A DNA stretch of 64,000 nucleotides from Arthrospiribacter ruber (GTDB taxonomy: Bacteria > Bacteroidota > Bacteroidia > Cytophagales > Cyclobacteriaceae): assembly GCF_019343195.1 (NCBI RefSeq), contig NZ_RPHB01000012.1, positions 1 through 64,000 on the forward strand. The letters are read 5' to 3'. The position numbers were made by a program, and so were the translations under genes. Every line of letters begins with the position of its first letter. Position 1 is the stretch's first letter. Positions 56,123-64,000 of the stretch are shown piece after piece. The notes below the pieces were generated by a model. It searched no databases, had not been told where the DNA came from, and worked only from the letters and a program-made list of their open reading frames with translations.

Positions 56123-57268
56123 ATGGAAAATTTTGTTGTTTCAGCCAGAAAGTATAGACCTTCCAATTTCAAAAGTGTAGTAGGCCAAGGCCATATCACT
56201 ACCACTTTGAAAAATGCCATCAAAAATAATCACCTGGCCCAAGCTTTTCTTTTTTGCGGACCAAGGGGTGTGGGTAAAACCACCTGTGCCAGAATTTTGG
56301 CTAAAACCATCAATTGTGAGCACCGTACAGCCGATTTCGAAGCTTGTAACCAATGTGACTCTTGTCAAGCTTTCAACAACAACGCTTCATTCAATGTACA
56401 CGAACTCGATGCCGCTTCCAACAATTCCGTGGACGACATCAGAAACCTCGTAGAGCAGGTAAGATACGCTCCACAGCAAGGACAATACAAAGTGTACATC
56501 ATTGATGAGGTGCACATGCTTTCCACTGCGGCCTTCAATGCATTCCTGAAAACACTGGAAGAGCCTCCGAAATATGCCATCTTTATCCTTGCCACTACTG
56601 AAAAACACAAGATCATACCTACGATTTTATCCAGGTGTCAGATTTTTGATTTCAATAGGATTCAAGTCAATGACATTTGTGAGCACCTGAAATATATCGC
56701 TGGAGAAGAAAAGATCGAGGCTGAGGAAGAAGCACTAAGGCTGATCGCTACTAAAGCAGATGGCGCACTAAGGGATGCCTTATCCATCTTTGATTTGATT
56801 GTTACTTTTTCTGCTGGCAATAAACTTACCTATCAGGAAACGATCAGCAACCTGCACATTCTCGATTATGACTATTATTTTAAGGTCGTAGAATCACTTC
56901 TTGCAGGTAGCATCAGCAATGTCCTTCTTCTTTTTGATGAAATTCTCAAAAAAGGCTTTGATGGACACAATTTTATCATAGGGCTATCGGAGCATTTTAG
57001 GGATCTGATGGTCTGCAAAGACCCGGCAACTGTAGAGCTGATACAGGTTTCGGATAGTGCCAAGGAAAGATATCTCCAGCAATCCCAGCAAGCCAATATG
57101 TCCTTTTTGCTTTCTGCTCTTTCTCTGTGCAACCAATGTGACATACAGTACAAGTCCAGTAAAAACCAAAGGCTTCATGTAGAACTTACCTTGATGAAGC
57201 TGGCGAAATTGCCACATGCCATTTCCTTGGCTGCCGTAGCTCAGGAAGAGACAAAAAAAAAAGCTTAA
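56123..57268 (+). CDS. dnaX: DNA polymerase III gamma/tau subunit, frame-0 (gamma-like) product
   Basis: From ATG 56123 (a GTG at 56120 is possible) the 381-residue product has the clamp-loader AAA+ domain: Walker A GPRGVGKTT, a four-Cys zinc module (CEHRTADFEACNQCDSC), Walker B IIDEVHM, sensor 1 (FILATTE) and domain III. The frame stops two codons after an A10 run (57253-57262). A -1 shift, or one extra A by polymerase slippage, joins the downstream frame at 57313-57858 and gives a tau-like protein of about 578 residues. In E. coli and Thermus dnaX uses comparable A-rich slippery sites to make two products. Confidence 0.9.
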   Translation: MENFVVSARKYRPSNFKSVVGQGHITTTLKNAIKNNHLAQAFLFCGPRGVGKTTCARILAKTINCEHRTADFEACNQCDSCQAFNNNASFNVHELDAASNNSVDDIRNLVEQVRYAPQQGQYKVYIIDEVHMLSTAAFNAFLKTLEEPPKYAIFILATTEKHKIIPTILSRCQIFDFNRIQVNDICEHLKYIAGEEKIEAEEEALRLIATKADGALRDALSIFDLIVTFSAGNKLTYQETISNLHILDYDYYFKVVESLLAGSISNVLLLFDEILKKGFDGHNFIIGLSEHFRDLMVCKDPATVELIQVSDSAKERYLQQSQQANMSFLLSALSLCNQCDIQYKSSKNQRLHVELTLMKLAKLPHAISLAAVAQEETKKKA

Positions 57269-57312
57269 CTGAAAGTCAGGCGCCAACTAACTCTGATTCC
57301 ATTACTCCTTCT

Positions 57313-57858
57313 TTGTTTAAGGAAGCCAACCCATTTGCTGCCAAAAAAACTCCTGTACAAAAAACAGTTACGATACCCACCAGCATCTCCGCTGCCAAAA
57401 AAAATCTCGAAGAAAAACAGAAAGCCCCTACTACTTCAGAGGAAGTCAAAAAAGAAGCAGTCACTGTTGTAGAAAAATTGGGAAATGATGAGTTTGACAA
57501 AGGGGATGTAGACAATGCACTTTCTGAAATTATTGAAAATCTAAAATCCAGAGGAAAGAGCATTGAACTCACTGCACTAAAACAGCCATTTGAACTCACC
57601 GAAAACAGCATTACATTCAAGCTGATAGGTGAAATCCAGGAAGATGCTTTTCAAAAAATAAAACCGGAATTACTCAAAACTTTTAGGCAAAAACTGAACA
57701 ATGCAAGTCTTACACTGGCTGCCGAAATCACTGAAGAATCCGAAGATCCTTCTTTAAGAAAACTCTATACGAATTCCGACAAATTTGCTTATCTGTTGGA
57801 AAAATCTCCTGCGCTCAAAGAACTGCAGAAAAGATTTGGGCTAGAGACTGATTTTTAG
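57313..57858 (+). CDS. dnaX: dnaX tau-specific extension (-1 frame)
   Basis: This frame encodes the C-terminal extension of the tau form: KEANPFAAKKTPVQKT, a linker rich in Lys/Glu/Thr, then a folded domain (IELTALKQPFELTENSITFK) ending ...RFGLETDF. It has no start signal of its own and is in frame -1 relative to the upstream gene, entering through AAAAGCTTAACTGAAAG after the A10 run. Its TAG overlaps the stop of the opposing DUF3078 gene by 2-3 nt. Whether the shift is programmed, or the assembly lost a base, cannot be settled from sequence alone. Confidence 0.85.
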   Translation: MFKEANPFAAKKTPVQKTVTIPTSISAAKKNLEEKQKAPTTSEEVKKEAVTVVEKLGNDEFDKGDVDNALSEIIENLKSRGKSIELTALKQPFELTENSITFKLIGEIQEDAFQKIKPELLKTFRQKLNNASLTLAAEITEESEDPSLRKLYTNSDKFAYLLEKSPALKELQKRFGLETDF

Positions 57859-58847
57859 AAATCTATCCCTATCCCAAAATTGATCATGTTCTGTAACTGT
57901 ATGGCCTGCCTGGGAGGCCCTTCATCTTGCTGAATAAAGACACTCTCATCATAAATCAAGATCGTCTCTATACGGGTAGTGATATACCTGTTGACTTTCA
58001 TGGATACAATAGAGTTGAAATTGACTACAAAATTCCCAAGCTTTTCGAAATTGGAGAAGAGGTTAAGATCTGCTCTCCACCGGATATTTTCCAAAATCTG
58101 AAAATCACTGGTCGAGCTGAAAGAAATACCCGCTTCTGCCCTGACCATCTCTCCGGGAATGACACCAAATGCACCTGCATTACTCAAGGAATCATCTAAG
58201 ACCACCGTAAACCTCCCTGTAAAAGGAGAAGCAATCAGAGATATCCTGTCTTTGTTGTCATATTCCTTCCTGTAGTTGAGACCGGTGGATGACTGTATGT
58301 ATGCTGGTGCCAGAAGGTCCGAGATTTTACTCCTTGCGTCTTCTTCAGCCCCGGCAGGCCTAAAATAACGGTACCCTGCCAGCAACTGGGTCCTGGCGTC
58401 TATTTGGGTAGAGAGATACCAGGATTCTGTCAGTTCCCTACCGTATTTGCTGATAAAAATAAAGTTATCATTGGTTTTCCGGGTCTGGAAGCGCCTATCC
58501 GATTGATTGTTAAATCCAAAGTTAGCTGTCAGTTTGGAGTCCCAAATGATCTTGTCCTTTTTGTAGTTGGCAAACATGACCAAGCCTGTATTGAGTGCCA
58601 TATTGCTCACCCCCCCGGCATTCCAGTTGGAAAGACTTACTTGCTGAATACTCAGATTGAAATTCCCTCCCCTTTCCCAGTAGATAGGTTTGATTTTTTC
58701 TTTGATGATAATAGAGTCCCCTAACATGATAATCGTGTCCCCACTAATAAGCAGGGTATCGGCCAAGATAAGTTCGTCCTGGGCAAAAGCCACTTTGGAT
58801 TGCGCTAGCGCAACTAACATAAAGAGTAAAATGACCCTGATGTTCAT
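57855..58847 (-). CDS. DUF3078 outer-membrane protein
   Basis: The 330-residue protein has a signal peptide (cleavage near KVAFAQ) and the DUF3078 pattern, with the conserved WERGGNFNLSIQQVSLSNWN segment followed by GGVSNMALNTG and amphipathic strands to a final aromatic residue (GIGIDF). DUF3078 proteins are restricted largely to Bacteroidetes and their function is unknown; a barrel in the outer membrane is likely. It is the last gene of a four-gene operon and lies 19 nt after the LysM gene. Confidence 0.88.
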   Translation of the reverse strand: MNIRVILLFMLVALAQSKVAFAQDELILADTLLISGDTIIMLGDSIIIKEKIKPIYWERGGNFNLSIQQVSLSNWNAGGVSNMALNTGLVMFANYKKDKIIWDSKLTANFGFNNQSDRRFQTRKTNDNFIFISKYGRELTESWYLSTQIDARTQLLAGYRYFRPAGAEEDARSKISDLLAPAYIQSSTGLNYRKEYDNKDRISLIASPFTGRFTVVLDDSLSNAGAFGVIPGEMVRAEAGISFSSTSDFQILENIRWRADLNLFSNFEKLGNFVVNFNSIVSMKVNRYITTRIETILIYDESVFIQQDEGPPRQAIQLQNMINFGIGIDF

Positions 58848-58866
58848 GATTTACCTAGGCTGGGAA

Positions 58867-60480
58867 TTAGGGTTTTTGGATAGTGATTTTTTGACCTACT
58901 TTAATGGTATTATCAGGAAGCCGGTTCCATCTTTTGATGTCATCCACGGAGACTCCATAAGTCTGACTAAGTCTGAACAATGTCTCTCCCGGAGCAACGG
59001 TATGCACTACCTGTCTTGTATTATTGGAGGTGTAGGTATTTTCTGAAGGCTGAGATCTTACAGGCTCAGAAGCTGCAGGTCCACTTATGGCCGGTGCTGA
59101 TGAGCTTGGAGTTTCCTGCACAGTACTGGACTCTGCCATGATTTTTCTATACTCCGAAGCCGGAACGAAAGGTATGTCTTCTCCCCTCTTTCTGGGCTGT
59201 TGAAGATTCAAAATCATTCCTGCTCTTAGGTCCCTATCCTCTCGGATACGGTTTTTGGATTTAAGAGCTGACAGCTTGATTCCGTACATTTGTGATATCG
59301 ACCACAAGGTTTCTCCAGGCTGAACCACATGCTGCTCCACTTCGGCCTTCCCTTTCTTAGGCCTGGTATAGTAATACTGACCAGCTTCTACAGGTTGGTC
59401 TTTGTCAAGGTCATTTATTCTTCTGAATCTCTTTTCCCGTATACCTATTTGATCTGTAAAATTCTCCTGACTGGTTTTTTGGTCTGCCAAAACTCCATCA
59501 ATGTTATTGACCTGAATCTGATTGGGCTGACTTGCCCTATTCGTATTCCCCGTAACCCTCGGGTAAGACGAAGCTGAGGTCACCACTTTTGACTGTGCAG
59601 CATTCTGATTACTCACTTCTCTCTGGATTACAGCAGGGTTAGCCTGTGGAATCCCTTCTCTTACATACATCACCGAATACGGCCTATCACCGGGCACATG
59701 TCCCCTTACAGCCCAGGTATTGTATTCCTTTAGATGGGCTTCAGTGACTCCCAGTCTTGGAGCAATTGCTTTTAGTGTGGTAGGCCCCTGGATTCTCGCT
59801 TCTTCTAAGTGGCCTGAATGGCTGACTAAAATGCCCAATTGATTTTCGAATGCGACTTTGTGTGCCAGAAACTTCTTGAAATACCAATGCGAATTCCTGT
59901 CCAATTCCACTACTTTTTTACCGTTATATTGGTTACCAAAATAGGATTTGGCACCGCCTAGGCCCATTTGATAAGACACCAAGGCGCACATCCAATTGTC
60001 AAAAGCCTGATTGTGTTTTTTAAGGTAAAGCGCAGCTCCCCTCGAGGAAGACACTATGTTTTTTCTCTCGTCTACCTGATTGTCCACCCTCAAAAAAACC
60101 TCTTCTGCAGTACCTTGCTTAAACTGCCAAAAACCCACTGCATTGGAAGTTGAAACCGCATCTGAGATCAATCCGGATTCCTGGATCACCAGGTACTTCA
60201 AGTCTTCCGGCACTCCTGCATTTCTCAATTCTCTTTCTACATAAGGCATAAACAAGCTGGCCCGGTCGGCTTTCATCCTAAAATAGGTAGGATTTCTGTA
60301 AAGGGCATCCACATCCAATTGTATTTCCCGGCGCGCCTGCTCATTGATTTTGATCAAAAGGTCTGCAAACTGTATCTCACGGGGCACCTGCGGAATCTGG
60401 GCCAAAGCCGAAATCGAAACAAAAAAAACAATCAGGATTGTAAAAAGTCCGGAAAACTTACACTTAATATTATTTTTCAT
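58867..60480 (-). CDS. LysM-containing lytic transglycosylase (MltD-like)
   Basis: The 537-residue exported protein has an SLT-type lytic transglycosylase domain (catalytic Glu101 in VIQESGLISDAVS, followed by NAVGFWQFKQGTA) and two C-terminal LysM domains (HVVQPGETLWSISQMYGI and HTVAPGETLFRLSQTYGV), which bind peptidoglycan. It cleaves glycan strands during wall turnover. A 150-residue Ser/Gln-rich linker joins the parts. Its ATG overlaps the stop of the O-methyltransferase gene (60477-60480). Confidence 0.92.
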   Translation of the reverse strand: MKNNIKCKFSGLFTILIVFFVSISALAQIPQVPREIQFADLLIKINEQARREIQLDVDALYRNPTYFRMKADRASLFMPYVERELRNAGVPEDLKYLVIQESGLISDAVSTSNAVGFWQFKQGTAEEVFLRVDNQVDERKNIVSSSRGAALYLKKHNQAFDNWMCALVSYQMGLGGAKSYFGNQYNGKKVVELDRNSHWYFKKFLAHKVAFENQLGILVSHSGHLEEARIQGPTTLKAIAPRLGVTEAHLKEYNTWAVRGHVPGDRPYSVMYVREGIPQANPAVIQREVSNQNAAQSKVVTSASSYPRVTGNTNRASQPNQIQVNNIDGVLADQKTSQENFTDQIGIREKRFRRINDLDKDQPVEAGQYYYTRPKKGKAEVEQHVVQPGETLWSISQMYGIKLSALKSKNRIREDRDLRAGMILNLQQPRKRGEDIPFVPASEYRKIMAESSTVQETPSSSAPAISGPAASEPVRSQPSENTYTSNNTRQVVHTVAPGETLFRLSQTYGVSVDDIKRWNRLPDNTIKVGQKITIQKP

Positions 60481-61121
60481 AGTCTTCTTGCCAACATTAA
60501 TCCATCCCTGATAGGAAGCAATACATTTTCTACTCTTGGATCATCCTGCACCATTTGGTTGTATTCCAGGATTACTTTTGTGTCTTTATCTATTTTCTGT
60601 CCTTCATTGACAAGGACCTTACCGGACCAAAGTACGTTGTCCGCTAAAATGATGCCACCCGGATTTATCCTATCAACGACCAGATTATAGTAGTTGATAT
60701 AATTGGCCTTATCGGCATCAATAAAGACAAAATCAAAATTGCCCTCCAAGGTCGGAATGATATCCAGCGCATTTCCCAGGCGGTAATCGATTTTGTCCTC
60801 AAGCCCGGATTTTTTAAAAAAACCTCTCACCATTCCTTCAAGTTCATCATTGATATCCAAAGTGATCAGCTTTCCGCCATCCGAAAGCCCCCTTGCCATA
60901 CAGATACCTGAATATCCTGTATAGGTCCCGATCTCAAGAATGGTTTTTGGATTTGCCATTTTCACCAAAAGCTCCAAAGTTTTTCCCTGCAAATGCCCTG
61001 ACAGCATTCTTGGCATCATCACTTTGGCGTGGGTCTCTCTGGAAATATGCAAAAGCAGCTCATCCTCTTCACTGCTGTGATCTTCACAATACTTAAGCAA
61101 TTCCTCCGAAATAAACTCCAT
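60477..61121 (-). CDS. Class I O-methyltransferase (family 3)
   Basis: The 214-residue protein is an SAM-dependent O-methyltransferase: SAM-binding motif ILEIGTYTGYSGICMARG, the FDFVFIDADKANYINYY metal/SAM segment and ILADNVLWSGKV are characteristic. Start ATG 61121 is preferred over a TTG two codons upstream. The substrate is unknown. It lies 2 nt after the M16 protease gene and overlaps the LysM gene, so all are cotranscribed. Confidence 0.92.
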   Translation of the reverse strand: MEFISEELLKYCEDHSSEEDELLLHISRETHAKVMMPRMLSGHLQGKTLELLVKMANPKTILEIGTYTGYSGICMARGLSDGGKLITLDINDELEGMVRGFFKKSGLEDKIDYRLGNALDIIPTLEGNFDFVFIDADKANYINYYNLVVDRINPGGIILADNVLWSGKVLVNEGQKIDKDTKVILEYNQMVQDDPRVENVLLPIRDGLMLARRL

Positions 61122-61123
61122 AA

Positions 61124-62353
61124 TCAAACTGGTAAATAGGTAAGAAAACTCAGTTCATCCAATGCGTAAACTTCATTGGCTATATCCTGCAATTCTTCTG
61201 CACTGGTACTCCTAATGGTTTCAAAGATAGTATCCAAGGAATCAATTTTCCCTTTATCCAGCAGATTTTTGCCAAAAACCAGCATCAATGCTGCATAATT
61301 TTCCTCGGCCATGGCCATTTGGCCTATTGCCTGTTCTTTGGCCATGTGAAGTTGCATGACGCCAAGCTTACGGTTTCTGAGTTTTTCAAGTTCCCGCAAA
61401 ACAGCCTTTCTGGCCCTATTGAGCGTATTGGGTTCTGTGCCAAAAAACACACCGAAAAATCCCGTATCTGAATAGGTCTGATAATGGGACTCTACACTGT
61501 AAACATACCCGTGTTTTTCCCTTAGCGCCAAATTGAGACGTGAATTCATACTTGGACCACCAAGAATATTGTTGAGCAGATACAATTTGAACCTTCGGGG
61601 ATCATGCATTGACAAGGCCGGCTTCCCTATGGCACAATGGGATTGGGAAATTTCCTTTTCTATCACCTTAATTTTAGGTGTATAATTGGAAAACCCACTC
61701 CTGACGTACAGGCTCCTTTTCTGGGGAATGGATGTCAGAAAACCTTCCACCTGCTGAAGTACTTTTTTGAAGGAGATGTTGCCCACTACAGAAAAAACCA
61801 CTTGGGTCGTATCCATGCGGCTGGAAATAAATTCAAAAAAATCCTCCTGTTTAAAGCTGCTTACAGTCTCTTCTCTTCCCAGAATATTCCTCCCCAGAGC
61901 GTGCCCCTCATAAACCAGCTCATCAAAATCATCCTGAATCGAATCATCCGGGGAATCCCTGTACATTGCCATTTCCTCCAAGATCACCTGCCTCTCCTTT
62001 TCAATTTGCTTTTTGGGAAAAATGCTGTTGAAAGTGATGTCACAAAGCAATTCTGATGCTTTGGAAAAGTGCTCTTTTAAGGTGCTGGAATAAAAACAGA
62101 TCTTCTCCTTAGTGGTGTAAGCATTGAGCTCCCCACCAACTGATTCCAGACGGTTGATGATATGGTAAGCCTTCCTCTTTTTTGTACCTTTGAAAGCCAT
62201 GTGCTCCCAAAAATGTGCAAGTCCCTCCTGCTCTTTGGTCTCATCCCTACTGCCTATATTGAGTACAAAACCACAATGAACCATTCTGGTATATTTAATC
62301 TCCTGATGTACTATTCTGATGCCATTGGGCAATTCTCTGAGATTATACTGCAT
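61124..62353 (-). CDS. M16 family zinc peptidase
   Basis: The 409-residue protein starts at ATG 62353 (the frame opens earlier at a TTG without coding character). The inverted zinc motif HxxEH is seen in GLAHFWEHMAFKG, the third ligand in RQVILEEMAMY, and the family's C-terminal domain follows. It resembles the processing-peptidase-like (YmxG/PqqL-type) M16 proteins with no signal peptide, so it is cytoplasmic. It heads the operon with the O-methyltransferase, LysM transglycosylase and DUF3078 genes. Confidence 0.92.
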   Translation of the reverse strand: MQYNLRELPNGIRIVHQEIKYTRMVHCGFVLNIGSRDETKEQEGLAHFWEHMAFKGTKKRKAYHIINRLESVGGELNAYTTKEKICFYSSTLKEHFSKASELLCDITFNSIFPKKQIEKERQVILEEMAMYRDSPDDSIQDDFDELVYEGHALGRNILGREETVSSFKQEDFFEFISSRMDTTQVVFSVVGNISFKKVLQQVEGFLTSIPQKRSLYVRSGFSNYTPKIKVIEKEISQSHCAIGKPALSMHDPRRFKLYLLNNILGGPSMNSRLNLALREKHGYVYSVESHYQTYSDTGFFGVFFGTEPNTLNRARKAVLRELEKLRNRKLGVMQLHMAKEQAIGQMAMAEENYAALMLVFGKNLLDKGKIDSLDTIFETIRSTSAEELQDIANEVYALDELSFLTYLPV

Positions 62354-62383
62354 GCAAACTTTTTTTCGATAAAACGGAACCAA

Positions 62384-62891
62384 TAACCAATTCTGTACCT
62401 AACACCCAGCAGCCTCAACTGATTCAATTACAAAAATAAAAGTGTTTTCGGGATTACAACAAATCTCCATATACGCAGGATATAACCCTCCCATTTTCCT
62501 AGAATAAATTATCTTTGTGGAAAGGAGGAGGGATGAGGGATGAGGGATGAAGGATGAAGCCTGTCCGACTGGTCATCCAGGCAAGGATGAAAGCGGAGGG
62601 TAGTTAATCGAGTGATTGATTAGTCCTACTTTGTCTGGTTAGAAAATGACAAGAAAAAATCTGCCAGGTTTCTTCTTGAAATGATAAATTTTAAATCTGT
62701 TTTGGCTTATCAACCTGCCATGTTTGGCCTAAACAGCTAATTTGACAAAGTAGTATTAGTTAAGCTCCTTGCAAATCTGAACTCTAAATTCTGAAGAATC
62801 TTCAATCCTACTTTCTTGGTACATGGTACTTAGTACTTTGTACAACGTAAATATCTAACATCAAGCAGTTTTCAAAAACATCCAAATCATC
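62384..62891. other. Intergenic region with promoter-like box and 7-bp repeats
   Basis: A TATCTTTG box on the plus strand (62510-62517) could serve a long leader of the aminopeptidase gene. Four GGGATGA-type units lie at 62530-62557, and GTACATGGTACTTAGTACTTTGTAC is a partial palindrome near 62820. No gene is seen. Confidence 0.5.
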
Positions 62892-64000
62892 ATGAAATAC
62901 ACCCCTCTCCCAAATACACTATATATCAAAAACAGAAAAAAGCTGGCTGAAAAGCTACCAAGTAAATCCTTGGCAGTTTTCCATTCCAACGACATCATGC
63001 CTACCAATGCAGATGGCACCATGAAATTCAGGCAGAACAATGACCTTTTATACCTTTCGGGAATAGATCAGGAAGAAAGTATTCTGGTCATTTGCCCGGA
63101 TTTCCCAGACCCTGACATGAGGGAAATTCTTTTTTTGAGGGAAACCAACGAGCATATCGCAATTTGGGAAGGACACAAATACACCAAAGAGGAAGCACAG
63201 GAGGCCTCAGGAATAGAAAATATACAATGGCTGGACAAGTTTGAAAATGTATTCAACACTCTGATCTCCTTGAGCGAGCATGTATTCCTCAATACCAATG
63301 AGCATCTTAGGGCCGGTGTGGTGGTAGAAACAAGGGATGCGAGGTTTATCAAAAGTTGTCGTGAGCGCTACCCGCTCCACACCTATCACAGAGTGGCTCC
63401 CTTGATGCATCAGCTAAGGGCGGTAAAAGAACAGGAAGAAATCAATCAGATGCAGATCGCCTGCGACATTACCGAAAAAGGATTCAGAAGAATCCTCTCA
63501 TTTGTCAAGCCCGGGGTGACTGAATATGAAATTGAAGCGGAGTTTATCCATGAATTCATCAAAAATAGGAGCAAAGGTTTTGCCTACGAACCAATCATCG
63601 CCTCCGGAGCCAATGCCTGTGTGCTGCATTATTTGGAAAATAAGGAAACCTGCAAAGACGGGGATCTGATACTTTTTGACGTAGGTGCTGAATACGGCAA
63701 TTACAATGCGGACATGTCCAGAACCATACCTGTTAACGGCAGATTTACCCCACGTCAGCGCTCCGTCTATGAGGCCGTGCTGAGGGTGCAAAAAGGAGCA
63801 ATGGACATTTTAAGACCTGGTATCAATATTCAGGAGTATCATAAAGAAGTCGGCCTGATGATGCAGTCAGAGCTGCTGGGATTGGGCTTGATCGACCAAA
63901 CCGACATACAAAATCAGGATCCCAAGTGGCCTGCTTACAAAAAGTATTTTATGCACGGTACTTCCCACCATCTCGGTTTGGACGTGCATGATGTCGGGAC
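62892..64000 (+). CDS. pepP: Aminopeptidase P (M24) family protein, C-terminal part outside the window
   Basis: From ATG 62892 the visible 369 residues have the N-terminal AMP_N-type domain and most of the M24 pita-bread domain. Metal ligands are seen in LILFDVGAEYGNYNADMSRT (two aspartates) and in the MHGTSHHLGLDVHD segment at the right edge. The enzyme removes N-terminal residues preceding proline. The gene runs off the window end; the last ligands are outside. It is divergent from the M16 protease operon. Confidence 0.9.
   Translation, partial: MKYTPLPNTLYIKNRKKLAEKLPSKSLAVFHSNDIMPTNADGTMKFRQNNDLLYLSGIDQEESILVICPDFPDPDMREILFLRETNEHIAIWEGHKYTKEEAQEASGIENIQWLDKFENVFNTLISLSEHVFLNTNEHLRAGVVVETRDARFIKSCRERYPLHTYHRVAPLMHQLRAVKEQEEINQMQIACDITEKGFRRILSFVKPGVTEYEIEAEFIHEFIKNRSKGFAYEPIIASGANACVLHYLENKETCKDGDLILFDVGAEYGNYNADMSRTIPVNGRFTPRQRSVYEAVLRVQKGAMDILRPGINIQEYHKEVGLMMQSELLGLGLIDQTDIQNQDPKWPAYKKYFMHGTSHHLGLDVHDVG

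Overview
The window looks like chromosomal DNA of a Bacteroidetes bacterium, most likely a marine or soil member of the Cyclobacteriaceae (Cytophagales). The reasons are: gliding genes gldA/F/G; proteases ending in a type 9 secretion (T9SS) sorting domain; many SPII lipoproteins; Tat-exported Gfo/Idh/MocA oxidoreductases; promoters of the TAnnTTTG type; and a tmRNA tag (GESNYAMAA) close to the usual Bacteroidetes tag. The genus is inference.

Layout. 0-2.4 kb: edge of a DUF772-type transposase, then a small locus of secreted Cys-rich peptide, beta-propeller lipoprotein and CxxC lipoprotein. 2.6-7.4 kb: PhyH dioxygenase, a 211-bp tandem repeat, an erythromycin-esterase-like lipoprotein, an EamA transporter. 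7.4-17.7 kb: accessory protease region with a truncated REP-associated transposase (RAYT), a C10 cysteine protease lipoprotein with a PD40 lipoprotein, then two tandem cassettes. Each cassette carries a lipoprotein plus a T9SS protease (S8 subtilase in one, reprolysin-like zinc protease in the other), and the two share an almost identical C-terminal 267-residue block. 17.9-29.6 kb: sulfatase, esterase, sugar isomerase, amidohydrolase, PIG-L deacetylase, aminotransferase and a second propeller lipoprotein. A family of four-hairpin repeats (eight copies plus one decayed) runs from 7.4 to 25.8 kb and is not seen elsewhere. 29.7-35.5 kb: exported catalase-peroxidase KatG, metallophosphoesterase, Gfo/Idh/MocA enzyme. 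35.5-37.3 kb: small decayed island with a Fic fragment, a frameshifted zeta-toxin pair, tRNA-Asn and a tRNA-Asn-like sequence whose anticodon arm is replaced by two hairpins. 37.4-41.5 kb: an oxidoreductase and a two-subunit molybdenum hydroxylase. 42-64 kb: mostly core genes: dnaE with an N-terminal proofreading exonuclease, sialidase-like protein, AAA/DUF4143 ATPase, dnaN, gldA-gldF-gldG, ssrA, dnaX with an A10 slippery run, then an operon of M16 protease, O-methyltransferase, LysM transglycosylase and DUF3078 protein, and the start of an aminopeptidase P gene.

How it fits together. The accessory half is surface and periplasmic biology: secreted proteases, lipoproteins, sulfatase, esterase and Tat-exported oxidoreductases suited to breaking down polymers outside the cell. 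The right half carries three replisome genes and gliding-motility genes. The most unusual features are the two protease cassettes, which share their ends but differ in their interiors, embedded in a structured repeat family that sits beside a dead RAYT, and four single-base homopolymer frameshifts, one of them in dnaX where slippage is a known regulatory device.
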